A stretch of DNA of 64,000 nucleotides from Rotaria sordida (lineage: Eukaryota > Rotifera > Eurotatoria > Philodinida > Philodinidae). The notes beneath the pieces were generated by a model that was not told the origin of the DNA, did no database searches, and was given only the letters and a program-made list of their open reading frames with translations. The position numbers were made by a program, and so were the translations under genes. Positions 24,733 through 38,100 of this stretch are shown here, one piece after another; position 1 is the stretch's first letter, and each line of letters starts with the position of its first letter. The stretch spans positions 17,706-81,705 of the forward strand of contig CAJNOL010001086.1 in the NCBI GenBank assembly GCA_905250125.1, given 5' to 3'.

Positions 24733-26113
24733 GGTAAATTATGATTCAAATTGGAATATCGAACCAAAAAAAAATCTATACAATTTTTATTTGTCTTACG
24801 CTGCTTGAGACAAGTAGAATGAAAAAAATATAACTGTATTATAAAGAATGCTGATGTTTTTCTTTTTGCTGTTCCCTTTATCGATGACTTGCTTCAAATC
24901 AGAAAAAAAGAATAATCACAAATGATTCATTCTCATCATCATCATCATCATCGTCATAATATGAGTAACCGAACAAAGAACACAAGAAAAAAAAAAGAAA
25001 GAAATTGCGGAGGCGATTATGGAAACCTACTTTAGTTTTGATGATTATAAAAATCGATTTCTTTTTATTCCAACATTAATCTCGTCAATCAATTTGTGAT
25101 GCGATTGCCTTGAGCACGATCAATATACGTATATACAAATAAAAGGAAGTTTCTTCTCTCTCTCTCTCTCTTTCTTTCTTTTACGAAGAAATATTTTATA
25201 AACTTGTCAACGACTAAATAACGAGAAAAAAAAAATTGACAAGGAAAGAATGAAAAGATCTTATATTGTATCAAGGACAAATGATGTCTAGGTATGTAAC
25301 AGATGTCAAATAGATAAGTATCTTCTATTTCTTTTCTTTTTTTCTCTTTGACAAATAAATTCACGCAAAATAGATCAATGAACATAATAAGACCTTGTTA
25401 GAACATGATGATGATGTAAGAATCAAACATACCTTATAGTTCTATTCTAGTAGACAAATAATAATAATAATACTGAATACATGAAATAGGCTACTGTAGT
25501 GGGCGTAGGGCATAATACTAAAAAAAAAAAAAAGAATATATGTTGAGATGTAAAAGAAATCTTACATAAGTAGTCAAAGTGTTTATTAGAGTTTTAAATG
25601 TGTGAAACAAAAAGAACAAAAAAAAAAAAATTCACAAGTAGAAAAAAAAAACACGAACAAATTCAATCCTTTTCTTTTCGATATATATCTATTGAACAAA
25701 GATAGACACGAGCAAAAGAAAATAAATAAATAAATACATACATGAGAAAAAGAAGTTTATGCTAGAAAATTTTCCTATTGCTGCTGGGTTTTTTTTTTTT
25801 TATTTTTCTTCAAATATGATTCCTTAATCTTTCAAGATATATACAACAAAAAAGCAGATGCACCTATATATAAAGATGAGAAATAATTAAAAGATCCTTC
25901 TTTCTTTTTTTTTTCTTCTTGTCTTAATATAATAACAACATCAAAAAAAAAATGAAGAACACAATAGAAAAGAAAAAGTTTTTTAGCGATTATATTTCGC
26001 TTGATTGAATAATAATAATAATCAAACTAACTGTACAAAGACAAAAGAAAAAAAAAACGATGAGACATAAAAACAACAAAAGAAAATTGTACTTTGTTCT
26101 TTTGTATTTAAAT
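24733..26113. other. Intergenic region with simple-sequence tracts
   Basis: Between the PAK 5' end and the MLF 3' end. Holds a catcatcat run near 24938-24955, a ct/tc tract at about 25155-25173, several poly-A and poly-T runs, and no supported gene. Confidence 0.6.
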
Positions 26114-27498
26114 TTAAAAACGATTATGTCGATGTTTTCGTTGAATATCAGTATCATTTGTATATGATGATGATGAAGCTTTACGTTTAACTGGTAAAAT
26201 TTGTGGTAATGGTGACTGTTCAATTTCTTCAATTTCTTCAATTTTTGGTGAATCATCAGTTAAATCAATTGTATCTGAACGATGATATTGTGGTCGTTGA
26301 GATAAATTATTTATATTTTTTGAAGAAGATTTTTGATGATATCGATTTGATGATAAATTATTTGAAGAATTATGTTCAATAGCTAATTGTGGTTGTGATG
26401 ATGGATGATGTAAACGATTTGAAGCTAATTGACGATGATGATAAGAATGTTGTGGACGACGTGAAAGACCAGCTAAAGTTGAACGTTCACGCCATTCTTT
26501 TTTAAAATTATCTGTTTCATCTTCGTCGAGATTTTCAAGTTCAACATTTTCAGATATCTGACCTGTTCCAACATGCATTTCACGTTCGACAACATGCTTA
26601 CGATCACCAATTCGATGACCAATTTGTACCTATATGAAATATCAATAAAAACTTCTTTTTTGTTTGTTTTTTTTTATTCAGAAGAGATTTTCATAGAACT
26701 ATTGATTATACTAATCATTCTCAAACTTACAAAGGAATATTTTCAATTGATTAATCGCTTATTCATTGAAAGTAAATAAATTATGAGTTATTGATTATGC
26801 TGAATTCGAATTTGATTATAAGAAATCTCTTTAGATCTTTGTATGTTGATTTACTAGACTAACAAAATAATATTATTTTACTTTAAAACTCATTTTTGAA
26901 AAATAGAAAAGATTATTGTCTTATAGACAACTCGATATACGTTATAATATTAGCATAATCGACAACCCATAATTCAATAACTTTTAATTGATCAGTTGAA
27001 AACTTTCCTTTGTTAGTCATAGTTCACCATTATATGATAATTTAGGTGATGTTTTCTTTTGTGCATATTGTTTACCTTATTAATTCCACGTTCACTATCT
27101 CTAATAGCTTGTCGTGTTTCTTCTAATCCTCCAGGTCCTCGACTATGTGATGTTGATTCTTGATAAATTTTAGGTGTTCCATCTGTACCATTATAAGACA
27201 TAACTGTTGTTGATGTAAATGAATGCATTGGTGTATTTGTATTTGTATTTATATTATTTCCATGATATAATGCATCATTTGTTGCACGCATCATTCGATC
27301 CATCATTGCAAATGGTGATGAATTTATACCAAAATCATCAAATAAACTATTTATTCCAAGAAATGGTGATGGCATCATTAAAGAATTTCCAAATAATGAA
27401 TGATGATGATGATGATGATGTGGTATTAATGAATTACTATTCGATCGACGGTTATTTCCGCCATGCATACCAAATAAATCTGTAGGAAAACCAAACAT
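26114..27498 (-). CDS. MLF: Myeloid leukemia factor (MLF1/MLF2 family), two exons
   Basis: Exons 27498-27076 and 26629-26114 give 312 residues. Exon 1 has a Met/Phe/Gly-rich start (MFGFPTDLFG), a run of eight or nine His codons, and the family core FTSTTVMSYNGTDGTPKIYQ, followed by GGLEETRQAIRDSERGINK. Exon 2 continues VQIGHRIGDRKHVVER, then an acidic FKKEWRERS segment, matching the MLF block before the basic tail. The C-terminus is unusually long and His/Ser/Gln-rich, ending in a basic KRKASSSS...RKHRHNRF stretch that could serve as a nuclear signal. MLF proteins associate with chromatin, Hsp70 co-chaperones and transcription factors; the role here is inferred from family only. The ATG follows an AG acceptor (gtcttctag). 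Confidence 0.9.
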
Positions 27499-27500
27499 CT
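27499..27500 (-). promoter_or_regulatory. AG acceptor directly before the MLF ATG
   Basis: The minus strand reads tttgtttgtcttctag then ATGTTTGG. Strong polypyrimidine acceptor with no upstream coding exon in the next 290 bp, where the PAXIP1 gene ends on the same strand further left. Candidate trans-splice site. Confidence 0.5.
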
Positions 27501-27789
27501 AGAAGACAAACAAACAAAAAAAAAACATTCAGTCATTTTGATTTATTAAACGAACACACACACTCTATCTGATTTTTTGTTTTACATTTAATATATGTAT
27601 ATGACAAAAAAGAAAAAAAGTGATACAATGAGAAGAGACAAGAAAAAAAAAGGCTAACACAAATATCAGACAAATGTGATACAATTGTGAGAAAGAAATA
27701 TTTGCATTGAAACTACAAATAATCGATTTTACACTAATCTACATTGAATAGAACCAAAAAGAAAAAAAAAAGGCAAAAAAAAAAATTTG

Positions 27790-30432
27790 TTATAGTTTCA
27801 TAACAAATGAATCAATATTAAGTATTTCTTGTTGAACAATACTTTCAAGAACAAAATCAATTGATAAAAGTTTAATTTCAAAATCTGTATTATTATGTTT
27901 ATGTAAATCTTTTAATAATAATTTATCAATATCACATGTTAAAATTAAACAATTTGGAATTTTTGTTTGTTCATCATATGTTGTTAATTGTTTTATTGTT
28001 GGAAATTGTCGACGTACATTACCACCATGTGCATATATTATTGATTTTAATGTTATTTGTGATGGTTGTACAGTTGGTGTTAAAAAAAATGTATAACCTG
28101 TAAATAATGGTTTATTTTTACGATTAATACGTTTATCAATAGATTGTTTTAATAAATTTCTTGGTGGTTTTAATTCATCATCATATAACCAATCAGATTC
28201 TTCAACAGGGAAAAAACATTTTGCATCATTACATTTATCTAACCATTTTTTATTTAATATATATGATACATAACCCATACATTCATATAATTTTTCTGTA
28301 CGTAAAAATTTATTCATTATTAAATGTGTTGTATAATGTGGTAATGTTGAAATTTTACCACCTAATGTTTTTATTATTGTTTCATAATGATTTAATGTTT
28401 TAGCATTAAAACCACTAAGCATTATTAATAATGGACCATTATTTATTAATTGTGAATCAATTAATGGATTTATTGATTCATTATATGAACTTTTCATATA
28501 ATCATTATCATATGATGAATATTGTTGTTCATTATGACGACGTATTGCTGTATTAAGCATATCATCTGATATACGTATTGATTGTGACCATGGTAATAAT
28601 AATTCATGAACAAAACTTTGATCAAATGAAAAATGATCTATTGGTGGTGTACCACTAAGACGTCGAAAACGATCTTCTAATGGTTGTTTAAGTGCATTTG
28701 TATTACCTAAAAATAATTCTGATAACCATAAACCATTAACAATAGGTATTGACCATTCTAATGCTTTTAAATATTTTTCACTTGTACCACTTTCATGTGC
28801 AATTAAATGTGTATGCCATCGACCTAAATGACCAGAATATTTACCACCTAATGAACGAATCATATAACGTAGACGAGCACGTTCAAGACCTAGAAACAGA
28901 AAAATAAATAAATAAATAAATCATTTTCTTTTTTTTGTAACTAATTTTATATGAATTTGAAAGTTAAAATATTTACCTTCAAATCCAGTAATTGTAATAA
29001 AAGATTTTATTAATGGTAATTTATCTGGTTCATTTGGTGAATATGGTGATGGATAATGAATAGCTAAATTCGGAACAAATAAATTTTTTTTTTGTAAAAC
29101 ATCATTTAACCAATGTGCTGTAACCATTCGAACACTTCCACGTTTTGATACTTGTCGAAAAAGATCACTTGTAGAATAAGCACATACAAAATGTGTTAAA
29201 TTTATATTCATTATATCATCAGTTATAATAGCACCATGTTTTATTAATGTTTGTGACCATGTTGTTAAATCATTTTTTGATACAGTTATAGAATATTCAT
29301 GTTCATCAATATAAATAATACAACCTAATAAACATTGTGATGGTGGTATACGTTCATGTTTATCTTGTAATGAATAATTTAATTCATATGAAAGTGTTTC
29401 AGGTGGTGCATGTCGTGATAATTGTAAATTTGATTTATAATTTGCTAAATTAGCTGAAATTGATGGACGAATTAATTTTTCTTCGGATGGTAGTATAGAA
29501 TTATAAGTTTCTTTTGTTGTTGATGATAAAAGACCATTTTGATTATTTGTTAAATTAAATTTTGAACTACGTTGAGTTGTTGTTAATGAACGTTTTGATA
29601 CAAAAGATTTTGTTTGTGATATATCCTATAAAGACAAAACAAAACAAAAAAACTTAGAATAGAAATTATTTAATTTATTTACTTTGTTTGATATATGTTC
29701 ATCATTTGATCGTATATTAATATTATTATCATCATCATCATCATCATCTTCATCAATATCCATAGATTCATTTGAATTTTGAAGTAAATCAGGATGATAA
29801 TTTGTTTCATCAAAGAAATGATTTGCATTAATACAATCAATAATCCAATCTGGTGTTATTAAATGAACTTTATCAGATTGAATTTCATATGCATCTTGAA
29901 GACGTTCATCAATATCTTCTTGATGATTATTATTTGTATCACCTATTTTAGAATTTTTTAATAATGGTGATGCACATATAATATGTGTACAAATAAAACT
30001 ATCTAAATTTTCAATCCATCGACCACCATAATATGTAGCTAATGCATAAATTTTATTATGATCATCATCTAATAAATTAGCATTAGCAAATGTACATGAT
30101 TGAAAAAGTTGTTTTTGATTCTTTTCATTATTATTATTATTATTATTATTTTCTTCACTACGATAAGAATCAATTGGTAATAATGTATTTGATTTTAAAC
30201 AATCTTTTATCCAATCTGATGTAACAATTGGTGTTTGATAAATTTCAATAGCTTGTTCTAATTCACTTTTATTACTTTCAAAATCATCACATATAACATG
30301 TGTAGTTTTTTCTGTTAAATAAAATGAACGTATAGCACCATGTTGTTTAAATTCTGTTTCAATAGTTGAATCACGAAAACCAGTTGTAAAATATTTAATT
30401 GATGAAAATAATTTTGAATTATCTGACGACAT
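27790..30432 (-). CDS. PAXIP1: PAX-interacting protein 1 (PTIP), multi-BRCT protein, three exons
   Basis: Exons 30432-29683, 29625-28977 and 28889-27790 give 832 residues. Successive BRCT repeats are visible: 1 around KYFTTGFRD...HVICDD...TSDWIKDCLKSNTLLP; 2 around IYALATYYGGRW...THIICASP...LITPDWIIDCI; 3 around LGCIIYIDEHEYSITVSKND...VTAHWLNDVL; 4 around FITITGFEGLERARLRYMIRS...VNGLWLSELFLG; 5 around LLIMLSGFNAKTLNHYETI...THLIMNKFLRTEKL; 6 around FTGYTFFLTPTVQPSQITLK. THLIMNK and the final TFFLTP block match PTIP better than TOPBP1. An acidic Asp run follows repeat 2, as in vertebrate PTIP. The glutamine-rich centre of vertebrate PTIP is missing, hence the shorter length. PTIP serves H3K4 methyltransferase complexes and DNA-damage signalling (family knowledge). 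Confidence 0.88.
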
Positions 30433-30434
30433 AT

Positions 30435-30436
30435 CT
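30435..30436 (-). promoter_or_regulatory. AG acceptor two bases before the PAXIP1 ATG
   Basis: The minus strand reads ttttttcaatctttattag, then AT, then ATG. Candidate trans-splice site. Confidence 0.5.
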
Positions 30437-33236
30437 AATAAAGATTGAAAAAAATGATAGAGAAAGGAATGATTAGAATGAATGAATGAATAACGGCCAT
30501 ATTTGTTTATTTCTACATTATGAGTGTATATGCATAGCAATGCACTTTGATTATTTATTTTAAAATATATATATATATATATATATTCTATTAAAATGAA
30601 AAGATTTAAAAGATTTTTTTTTTCTTTCTAGAAATTTCTAGACATTAAAAAAAAACTTGTGGATATTTATTTTTGAGTATGACTCATCCATATACTCTTT
30701 GTCTATTGGTTTTTGGTTAAATTTTTTGGTTATGTATAAAAATGCGGTAGAATTTAACAATTTAATTTTGACAACTTCAATTCCATTGTAGAATTTATGA
30801 AAATTAATGTTTTACAATAATCTTGAATCTATTCTTAAATAGTTCATCTTCATTAAAAATTCGACTTTGTAAAAATGATACAATCCTTGTATTTTTGACA
30901 TAGTTATAAATTACATCATAAAAATTCATGACTTTTCTTTACATGAAGGTAGAACTTCACATAAACATATAGATTTTGTTTTTCCTTACACATAGTTAAA
31001 GGAGAATAGTAGAAAATCTTAGTAAAACATGTATCAAGTCGATTCCAGAGAGAATAAAATGATAGTTAATTAAAAATAAATCTAGTATTTGTAGTAATTT
31101 TATCGAGAATGTTATAAACAATTGCTACGACTATTCTATTTGTTAGTTTAACAATATTTAATAATTTTCAATACTCACGAATTACTAATATCGCTTTGGC
31201 TTTTGGACTAAAACGTTATTGAAAGGGAAATTGATGTCACTTTTGTAATCTTACAAATTACACATTTATTCCTATATGTGATATGGTGCAACACGTTAAA
31301 ATATTATCTTTACTTAGCTCTTATTCGGTAAGAAGAACTATGTATTTTGCTATGAAGTAGAACAAATTCTCCATCATTATACATGTATGTCCAGAAAGTC
31401 TTTCGATAGTGCCAATATTAAAAATTTTGTTCAGTTTATAATCGATATTTATCGCGATGATTGTAATACTATGATAGACACAAAGATAATTAGGCATATG
31501 TTTTATCAGTTTTGAAATAGACCAGGTAGTACTATATAAATCAGTTTGAAAAATCTTAATATCCTTTTGAAAAAATGATGATGCTTCATGGTTATAAAGA
31601 TTATGCATATCTTTTCTTTTTCTAAGATATGCTTATAAAAAAAAATATTCCTAGGTCGATTTCAGTTTTCTGTATTAATGATACGAGGAACTAAATCATA
31701 TTGTTTCAACCATGTTATTTAAATATTAGATAATTCAATTTACAATTAGAAATAACTGTATCAATTTCTACTGTACTTTCGGATGTTTGGAACCATTTTT
31801 AAGCCTATTTTCGGTTCAGGAATTACTCTTTTTTTCTGATCTATTTCTCGTCCAATTATAAGAAGTCTTTATCATAATGAAGTTTCCTAGTCGATCATTC
31901 GTTTCCGATAGGTTTTTTTCTATTCTGTGAGTATGATTTGATTTATGACAAACTTAGTTTCAAATAAGATAGTGTAGCTATGAATATATTCATTTCGATA
32001 GTTTAATTTACGGAAAGAAAACTTTCGATTATGTTCATCTTGGTTGCTTATTTATGATGAATAGAAAACTCTGAATACTTCCAGATACAAGTACGAACAC
32101 GAACTGAATCCGGATTTATAAAAAAAAGGTGACGTCACCGTTCCTTACAACACATGCTTGTTTAATATCATTTAGAAAAAAATATTATTGTAAGCGACTG
32201 AAGATTTTGATATTATTGCTCGTTCGATAATGTTCAACAAACTAATTGTTAGGCTTGCTTTTCAGATAACATAGTACTCTTTTCAACTAATTGAAAAGTT
32301 AAATACATTGAGAATAGAATGATGTCGACATGGATAATCTCAAATAATTTTACACTGACTTTTGTCTAAGGATAGTCAATAAATAGTTGAATTTTTGATG
32401 TTGTAATCAATCATATATACAGAGGGTGCTAGATACTGGATAGCAAAAAAGTTGGTTGTAGACTTCCAATCTAAGTTTAGAACAGATTGAATTCAAATTA
32501 AAAACTATCGTATCCAAATCCAAAAATGTTGTGTTTTTCTCTCGGTTCTGAAACCGATTCTAAATCTACCACAACATCAATCTGCGGCTTTCTCTCAATG
32601 GCCATGTTGTTTATTGTTGTACTATAAGATGCATATGCATAGTAATGCACTTTGATATTTTATTCATTGGATTACATGAGAAAATCGCATTAAATGAAAT
32701 TGCTTGTTTTTTTTTTGAAAAAAATTCAATTGTAAGATTGATTGAAAATTTTTCAGTTGAAAATGAAATGATTCATCGACAAGGTTCTTTTTATTTATTT
32801 ATTCAATTGATTCAATAATCACATGATTGCATTTTTTACCATTCTACATACTTATTTTAGATCATCTAAGAAAGAGATCCTAATTTCACTTCGAATTATA
32901 CTCGATTCTGAACAAATATTACTTATATGAAAATTAGCGTATGCAAAATAAATTATTGAAAATCAAGTTAGAATGATTGAAATATATTGTTAGAATCTAT
33001 AACAAAGGTATTTCAAATTTAATAGATTTCTACTGAAAAAAAAAATGAAAGAATATTTTTTCCGACAATGCTAACTATATCATTATTAAACAATATTTTG
33101 ATGTATCAAACTGTGGTATCTTAGTAATAATACCTTAGCAATTTCAATTTTCACTATATTTAAAATTTATGAAAATTTAACTATCAAAAGAAACAACATG
33201 AAAACAATCAAAATTTTATTATTTCTTTCATTATTC
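30437..33236. other. Divergent intergenic region between PAXIP1 and PRADC1
   Basis: About 2.8 kb separating minus-strand PAXIP1 from plus-strand PRADC1, so it should contain both promoters. An AT dinucleotide run sits near 30567-30585. A short direct repeat (tatgcatag-y-aatgcactttgat) occurs at 30530-30553 and 32634-32656. Otherwise unremarkable AT-rich sequence with no supported gene. Confidence 0.6.
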
Positions 33237-33238
33237 AG
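33237..33238 (+). promoter_or_regulatory. Candidate 5' leader splice acceptor of PRADC1
   Basis: tttctttcattattcag lies 18 bases before the PRADC1 ATG. Confidence 0.45.
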
Positions 33239-33256
33239 ATATATTCAATAGTTGTT

Positions 33257-34426
33257 ATGCTTTTCATTGATTTCTATTTAATCATTACAATATTGTTACC
33301 ATTAACTATCCATTCCGTTGATCAAAATGATGATCATTATCAAGATGTTTATTTTGAAGTTGTAGAACCATGTATGTATCTATTAATTTTAAATTATCTA
33401 TATAAATTTCTTTTTCTCTCTTTTTTCTAGCCGATATTAATTATACATTTCGATGTCGACCATCAAAACAGCTTAGTACTGATTTTGTGAGTTAACAATT
33501 TCAAGCTCTCAAAATTAACCGTTTTTTTTTCTGTTCTAATCGTATGTTACATTTACATAACAAGCTTTATGTTTAATTCAATATTTTGAATTTCTCATTG
33601 TAGTTTTTTCTTATTGTTTATAGAATCAATTTTATGAAAATATTTATCTAATACCAGCTAAACCATTGAGAGGATGTAGTCGTCTACAAAATGATTTTGA
33701 ATTAAATAGAAATATTGCACTTATTGAACGTGGGTATGTTTGAAAATTATATACGAATATATATTTATTTTATTCATTCGAATTTTATCTTTTTTTTAGT
33801 GACTGTTCATTTGTTACAAAAATTGAATTTGCACAACAAAGTGGTGCGTTAGGTGTTATGATTATGGATAATGATAGTACAGCTCATGCTTATTTTGTTC
33901 AAATGATAGATGATATGACTAAACGCAAAGTTCTAATTCCAGCTATGTTTTTACAATATAAAGACGGGTATGAATAAAAAAAAAACCATGTCTTCTAAGT
34001 TTTGAAACTCAATGAAAAATGATCCCTATCCAACTATATCTCTATAAGCTTTGAATACTTAGAATGATGTTTTAAATGTCATTATCTATTTTGATAAAAG
34101 CAATATAAATAGAAGAAACTTGATAATCAGGGTGTGGGTATAGAAGATAGTCACACTGACACCTTAGATACTAAGTATGATTTTATATAATTGTATTATA
34201 TTATATACAATGAATTCATTGTTTATTAAAACTTCTTAATAAAAATATAAAACAAAAAAAAAGCCATATTAAGAAATGATAACACTTTGTTTTTCTTTAT
34301 AGACATATGATTTTAAATTCAATTGAAAAAAATCATGTAATGGGTGCTCGAATTAACATTCCATTAAATTTAACTTACCATCAAATGTTGAAAGTACCTC
34401 GAGCTCCAGGATCAAATTGGCTTTAA
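33257..34426 (+). CDS. PRADC1: Protease-associated domain-containing protein 1
   Basis: Five coding exons splice in frame to about 190 residues, the usual size for this small secreted glycoprotein. A signal peptide opens it (MLFIDFYLIITILLPLTIHS). The PA domain follows: DVYFEVVEPSDINYTF, NQFYENIYLIPAKPLRGCSR, IALIERGDCSFVTKIEFAQQ, GALGVMIMDNDS, YFVQMIDDMTKRKVLIPAMF and DGHMILNSIEKN. IALIERGxCSF and the VxMIxDxTxR block match human PRADC1 closely. It ends VPRAPGSNWL with TAA at 34424-34426. The PA fold is a non-catalytic interaction module; function in this organism is unknown. It heads the plus-strand half of the window. Confidence 0.9.
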
Positions 34427-34764
34427 AATAGCTCAATTAAATTTGCAATACAACTGTTTGTTATGTTTTTAGTTTTCATTTATTAGTTTTGTTGTTTTTT
34501 TTTTCTTTTGTATTGCGTCAGATGAAGAAGAATCTATTTTATTTTTACTGCATTGTGTTTTGTATTTCATATATCCAAGCATCTAGGTGATTATATTTAG
34601 TTAATCTTTCATTTTTTGTTTTTACTTAAATATAATTCAATTCAAACAAAGAAAAGTTTTATATTTAATTTAAATATTTATTCGAAAACAATTATTATTT
34701 TGTGTTTAAGAAAAATTTGAGATATGAAAAAAGAACAACTATTGTTTTTATTTTTGTTAAAGTC

Positions 34765-34783
34765 AATAAAAAAAAACAATAAA
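34765..34783 (+). terminator. Candidate polyadenylation signals of PRADC1
   Basis: Two AATAAA hexamers about 340-360 bp after the PRADC1 stop, in an A-rich context and before the next gene. Confidence 0.45.
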
Positions 34784-35057
34784 GATTGAGAATAAAAGAT
34801 TGTGTTTTATAGAACATTTTTTTTCCATTGACCTTCTACAGAACGTTAGAGTTTACTTTTTTTTTCTCGTTTTTTCTCGAGTGACTATCATCCAACAGAT
34901 GAAAAGAATAAATGACAAATATTTACTGATAACAAAACAAGAAAACATATAAGACAATACAAAACATAACAAAATGTTCATAATATGTTTTTTTTTTGTT
35001 TTTAATCGTTTGTTAAATTTGAAAATTTCATTTATGAAAGTATTTTTTATTTTTTTC

Positions 35058-35059
35058 AG
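35058..35059 (+). promoter_or_regulatory. Candidate 5' leader splice acceptor of TBC1D5
   Basis: tattttttatttttttcag ends 70 bases before the TBC1D5 ATG chosen here. Confidence 0.4.
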
Positions 35060-35129
35060 ACATTTGAATAGTAAATCTGAGTGCATATTATCAGACAAGT
35101 TGGCGCTCGACAGCTTTAAAGTTCTGAGT

Positions 35130-38100
35130 ATGTCATCTATTGAAGTATCTCTGGTGACATCAAATTATAAAATGAAATCTAATACAGAACATGCGACTCT
35201 ACGACCACAGCGATTACCACCTCCACCACCTCCCTCACAATCGCAACTTTCTACTCAGCCTATTGATCAAACAACTATACCTTCAGAATGTACAATAATA
35301 ATCATATATATGTATATTTTTTTTTTTATGAAGTTTTATCTATATTTCTAGTTGAGACTTCACCTTCATCTACACAAACATCAATTAAATCTATTGATAA
35401 TATGAACACAATGGAATTATCTCTTCTGTAAACTAATGAAAATTTCTCATCTATTTTATTCTATTGTTTATTATGCTTAGATCTGAATTTAAATATCTTT
35501 TTGATAATTTCAATTATGAATTAATTCGTGAAGAAATATTAAATCGTAAAATGATTCAATGTAATTTTACAACAATATTATGGCGTATTTTTTTACATTG
35601 TTTACCACGTGATTCAAATCAATGGAATGATGTACTTGATACATCTCGTAATAATTATGAAAAACTTGTAAATCAATATAAAACTGATCCATATAAAATG
35701 AATAATAATAATAATCAAGATACACAAAATCTTAATCATCCACTTTCACGAGATGAAAATGTAATGAAATACAAAATGAAAAATTATTTTGTTTTAATAT
35801 TTTATTTATTCTAGAGTTTATGGTCACAATATTTTTCTGATGAAGAACTTAAAGCAACTATTACAACAGATGTTCGACGAACGTAATTTACATTAATTTT
35901 CTTTACATTTATATTTAACTTCTTTGTTTTACTCTTATAGTTGTCCAGATATTTCATTTTTTCGAAATCCACGTATGATAGATCTTCAATTACGAATATT
36001 ATTTACTCATAGTCGACATCTTCGTAAAACAACACCATATCGACAAGTAAAAAAAAAAAAGAAAAACTATTAACGCAGTCTCTGTAGGTTTAAAATATGA
36101 AATACGATTTAGTTTCTGTTGTTAATCACAGGGGTATTGTTTTATTCTATCTTTTTTTGAGATAAATTTTCTTCATCATCATCCTTTTATTTAATCTTTC
36201 AGAAATGCGATGCAGAAATAATTCATATACACGGTCTTTGATGGTCTCTAAGTAGCATGTGTTATGGTTTGTGAGGAAGTCCAAATTTTTACTCCTATAT
36301 TTCGACATTCATTTTTAAGATCATGTTTCACAAAAATATATTTCGTGTTTTTAAATTAATTTAGGGTATGCATGAAATTCTTGGCATTGTTGTTTATGCA
36401 ATTCATTTGGAAAGTTTAAAAGTAAATGAATATCAAGAATCAAATGAATTAATGAAAAAACTCTACGATCTACAATATCTTGAGCATGATGCTTAGTACG
36501 AGTATCTCTCTCTATATATATATATATGATTGATTTATTTTTTTTTTTATTTCTTAGTGCAATTTTTGAAAAAATTATTGCTCATCTTCGACAATTTTAT
36601 TCTCTTTCAACGAATAATTCATCTACATATAAAGTAATTAAAAATATTTAATTTTAATAAATATTCTATGATTTGTATTCATATAAACATAGGTTAATGT
36701 TAGAAATGGTACAAAACAAATACCATTTCAACGGTTGAATGATGTACATATTCCACCAAATGATACTGTTACACGAATGAATTCTATTTTTGAACGTTTA
36801 AGACATTATGATCATTTATTACATTGTAAACTTGAAGAATTAAATATTGAACCAACAGTTTATGGCATGTAAGAATAATTTTCTTAAATAAAATTTTTTT
36901 TAGGATAACAAAGAGAAAACTTGAAAAAAATAATAAAATTTAGTTTTGATTATTTTGCTGATATACGCAAGTGAAATTATTTGTTCCTTGAGATTTAGGA
37001 AAGATATAACATTTTTTATTCATGTTTTTGTTAACAAAATCTTAAAAAAAAAGAAACATTCTTTTTAAGGAGCCTACAGAAATTTCAAAACATTGGATTA
37101 AAACCAGAATTTTATATTCTTTCCGAATATAGATTCAAGATTTTTTAGGACTTTTGATTTGAGAGGTATGAGCTGACCTTTTCCAAGCTTATAAATTAAG
37201 TTTAGATGGAGACAATAGACATGTTTTTTGCTTCTATAGTCTCCTCTACTACATACGCTATATCACCGACTTTTTTTGCATAGAATTAAAGGCAGAATTA
37301 TACTCTATAAAGTAATATGAGTTTCAAAACTTAACTTATAGGGGTCCAAAAAGATCGACTCATAAACCAGAAGTCCTACAAAAGTTTTGAACCTATATTC
37401 TGAACAGACTTACCAGATCTTCCGATATGGTAGGAAAAATTCCGATTTTTGAAGATTATTCCGATCACTTTCCGATTTTCTGATTTTTGGAATTTTTTCT
37501 AAATTTAGGCTTTTTGAGTATTGCAGAATATTTTAACGATAACTCGCTATTACACATTCAACGCGGCATTTTTGTTTTCCTATAATTATTGAGCAATGTA
37601 GTGTCATAAACTTAATAATAGAGACACTTGAATGCTGTAAAAATCTATCCTTCTGGATGTGAATGAGTGTGGGGTGGGGGTGGACGTTTGTCTGTTCTTT
37701 AGAAACACCCACACTCACATCCTTAGTCACATGAGACATTTATAGCCTAACTATCGTAATTATATGAATGTCGAATTAGTCACTACAGAATTGAAAATCA
37801 GAATGAATTTCGATTATCCTTGAGGACATTTTTATAAATATATTTTATCTGAACGTGATGTATCGAAGAGAACTCAAGCTAATGAAAAATATGAACAAAG
37901 AAAAAACGTCGTGATATTGAATAAATTTTAGTTCTTTTATACAAATTTCGCAAGATGTATGCGTATATATGAGTTTATACTTTTGATTCTATTTTTATTT
38001 GAACTTAGTCCTAAGCTTTTTGAAAAAACAACATTTTTAAGACTAAATGATTTTTGTGTAGTTTTGTTCATTATGACTGAACTGTATATATAAATTCGTT

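Noticed and set aside
27790-30432. TOPBP1 identity
   Set aside because: Six BRCT repeats, the acidic run after repeat 2 and the C-terminal THLIMNK/FFLTP blocks fit PAXIP1.
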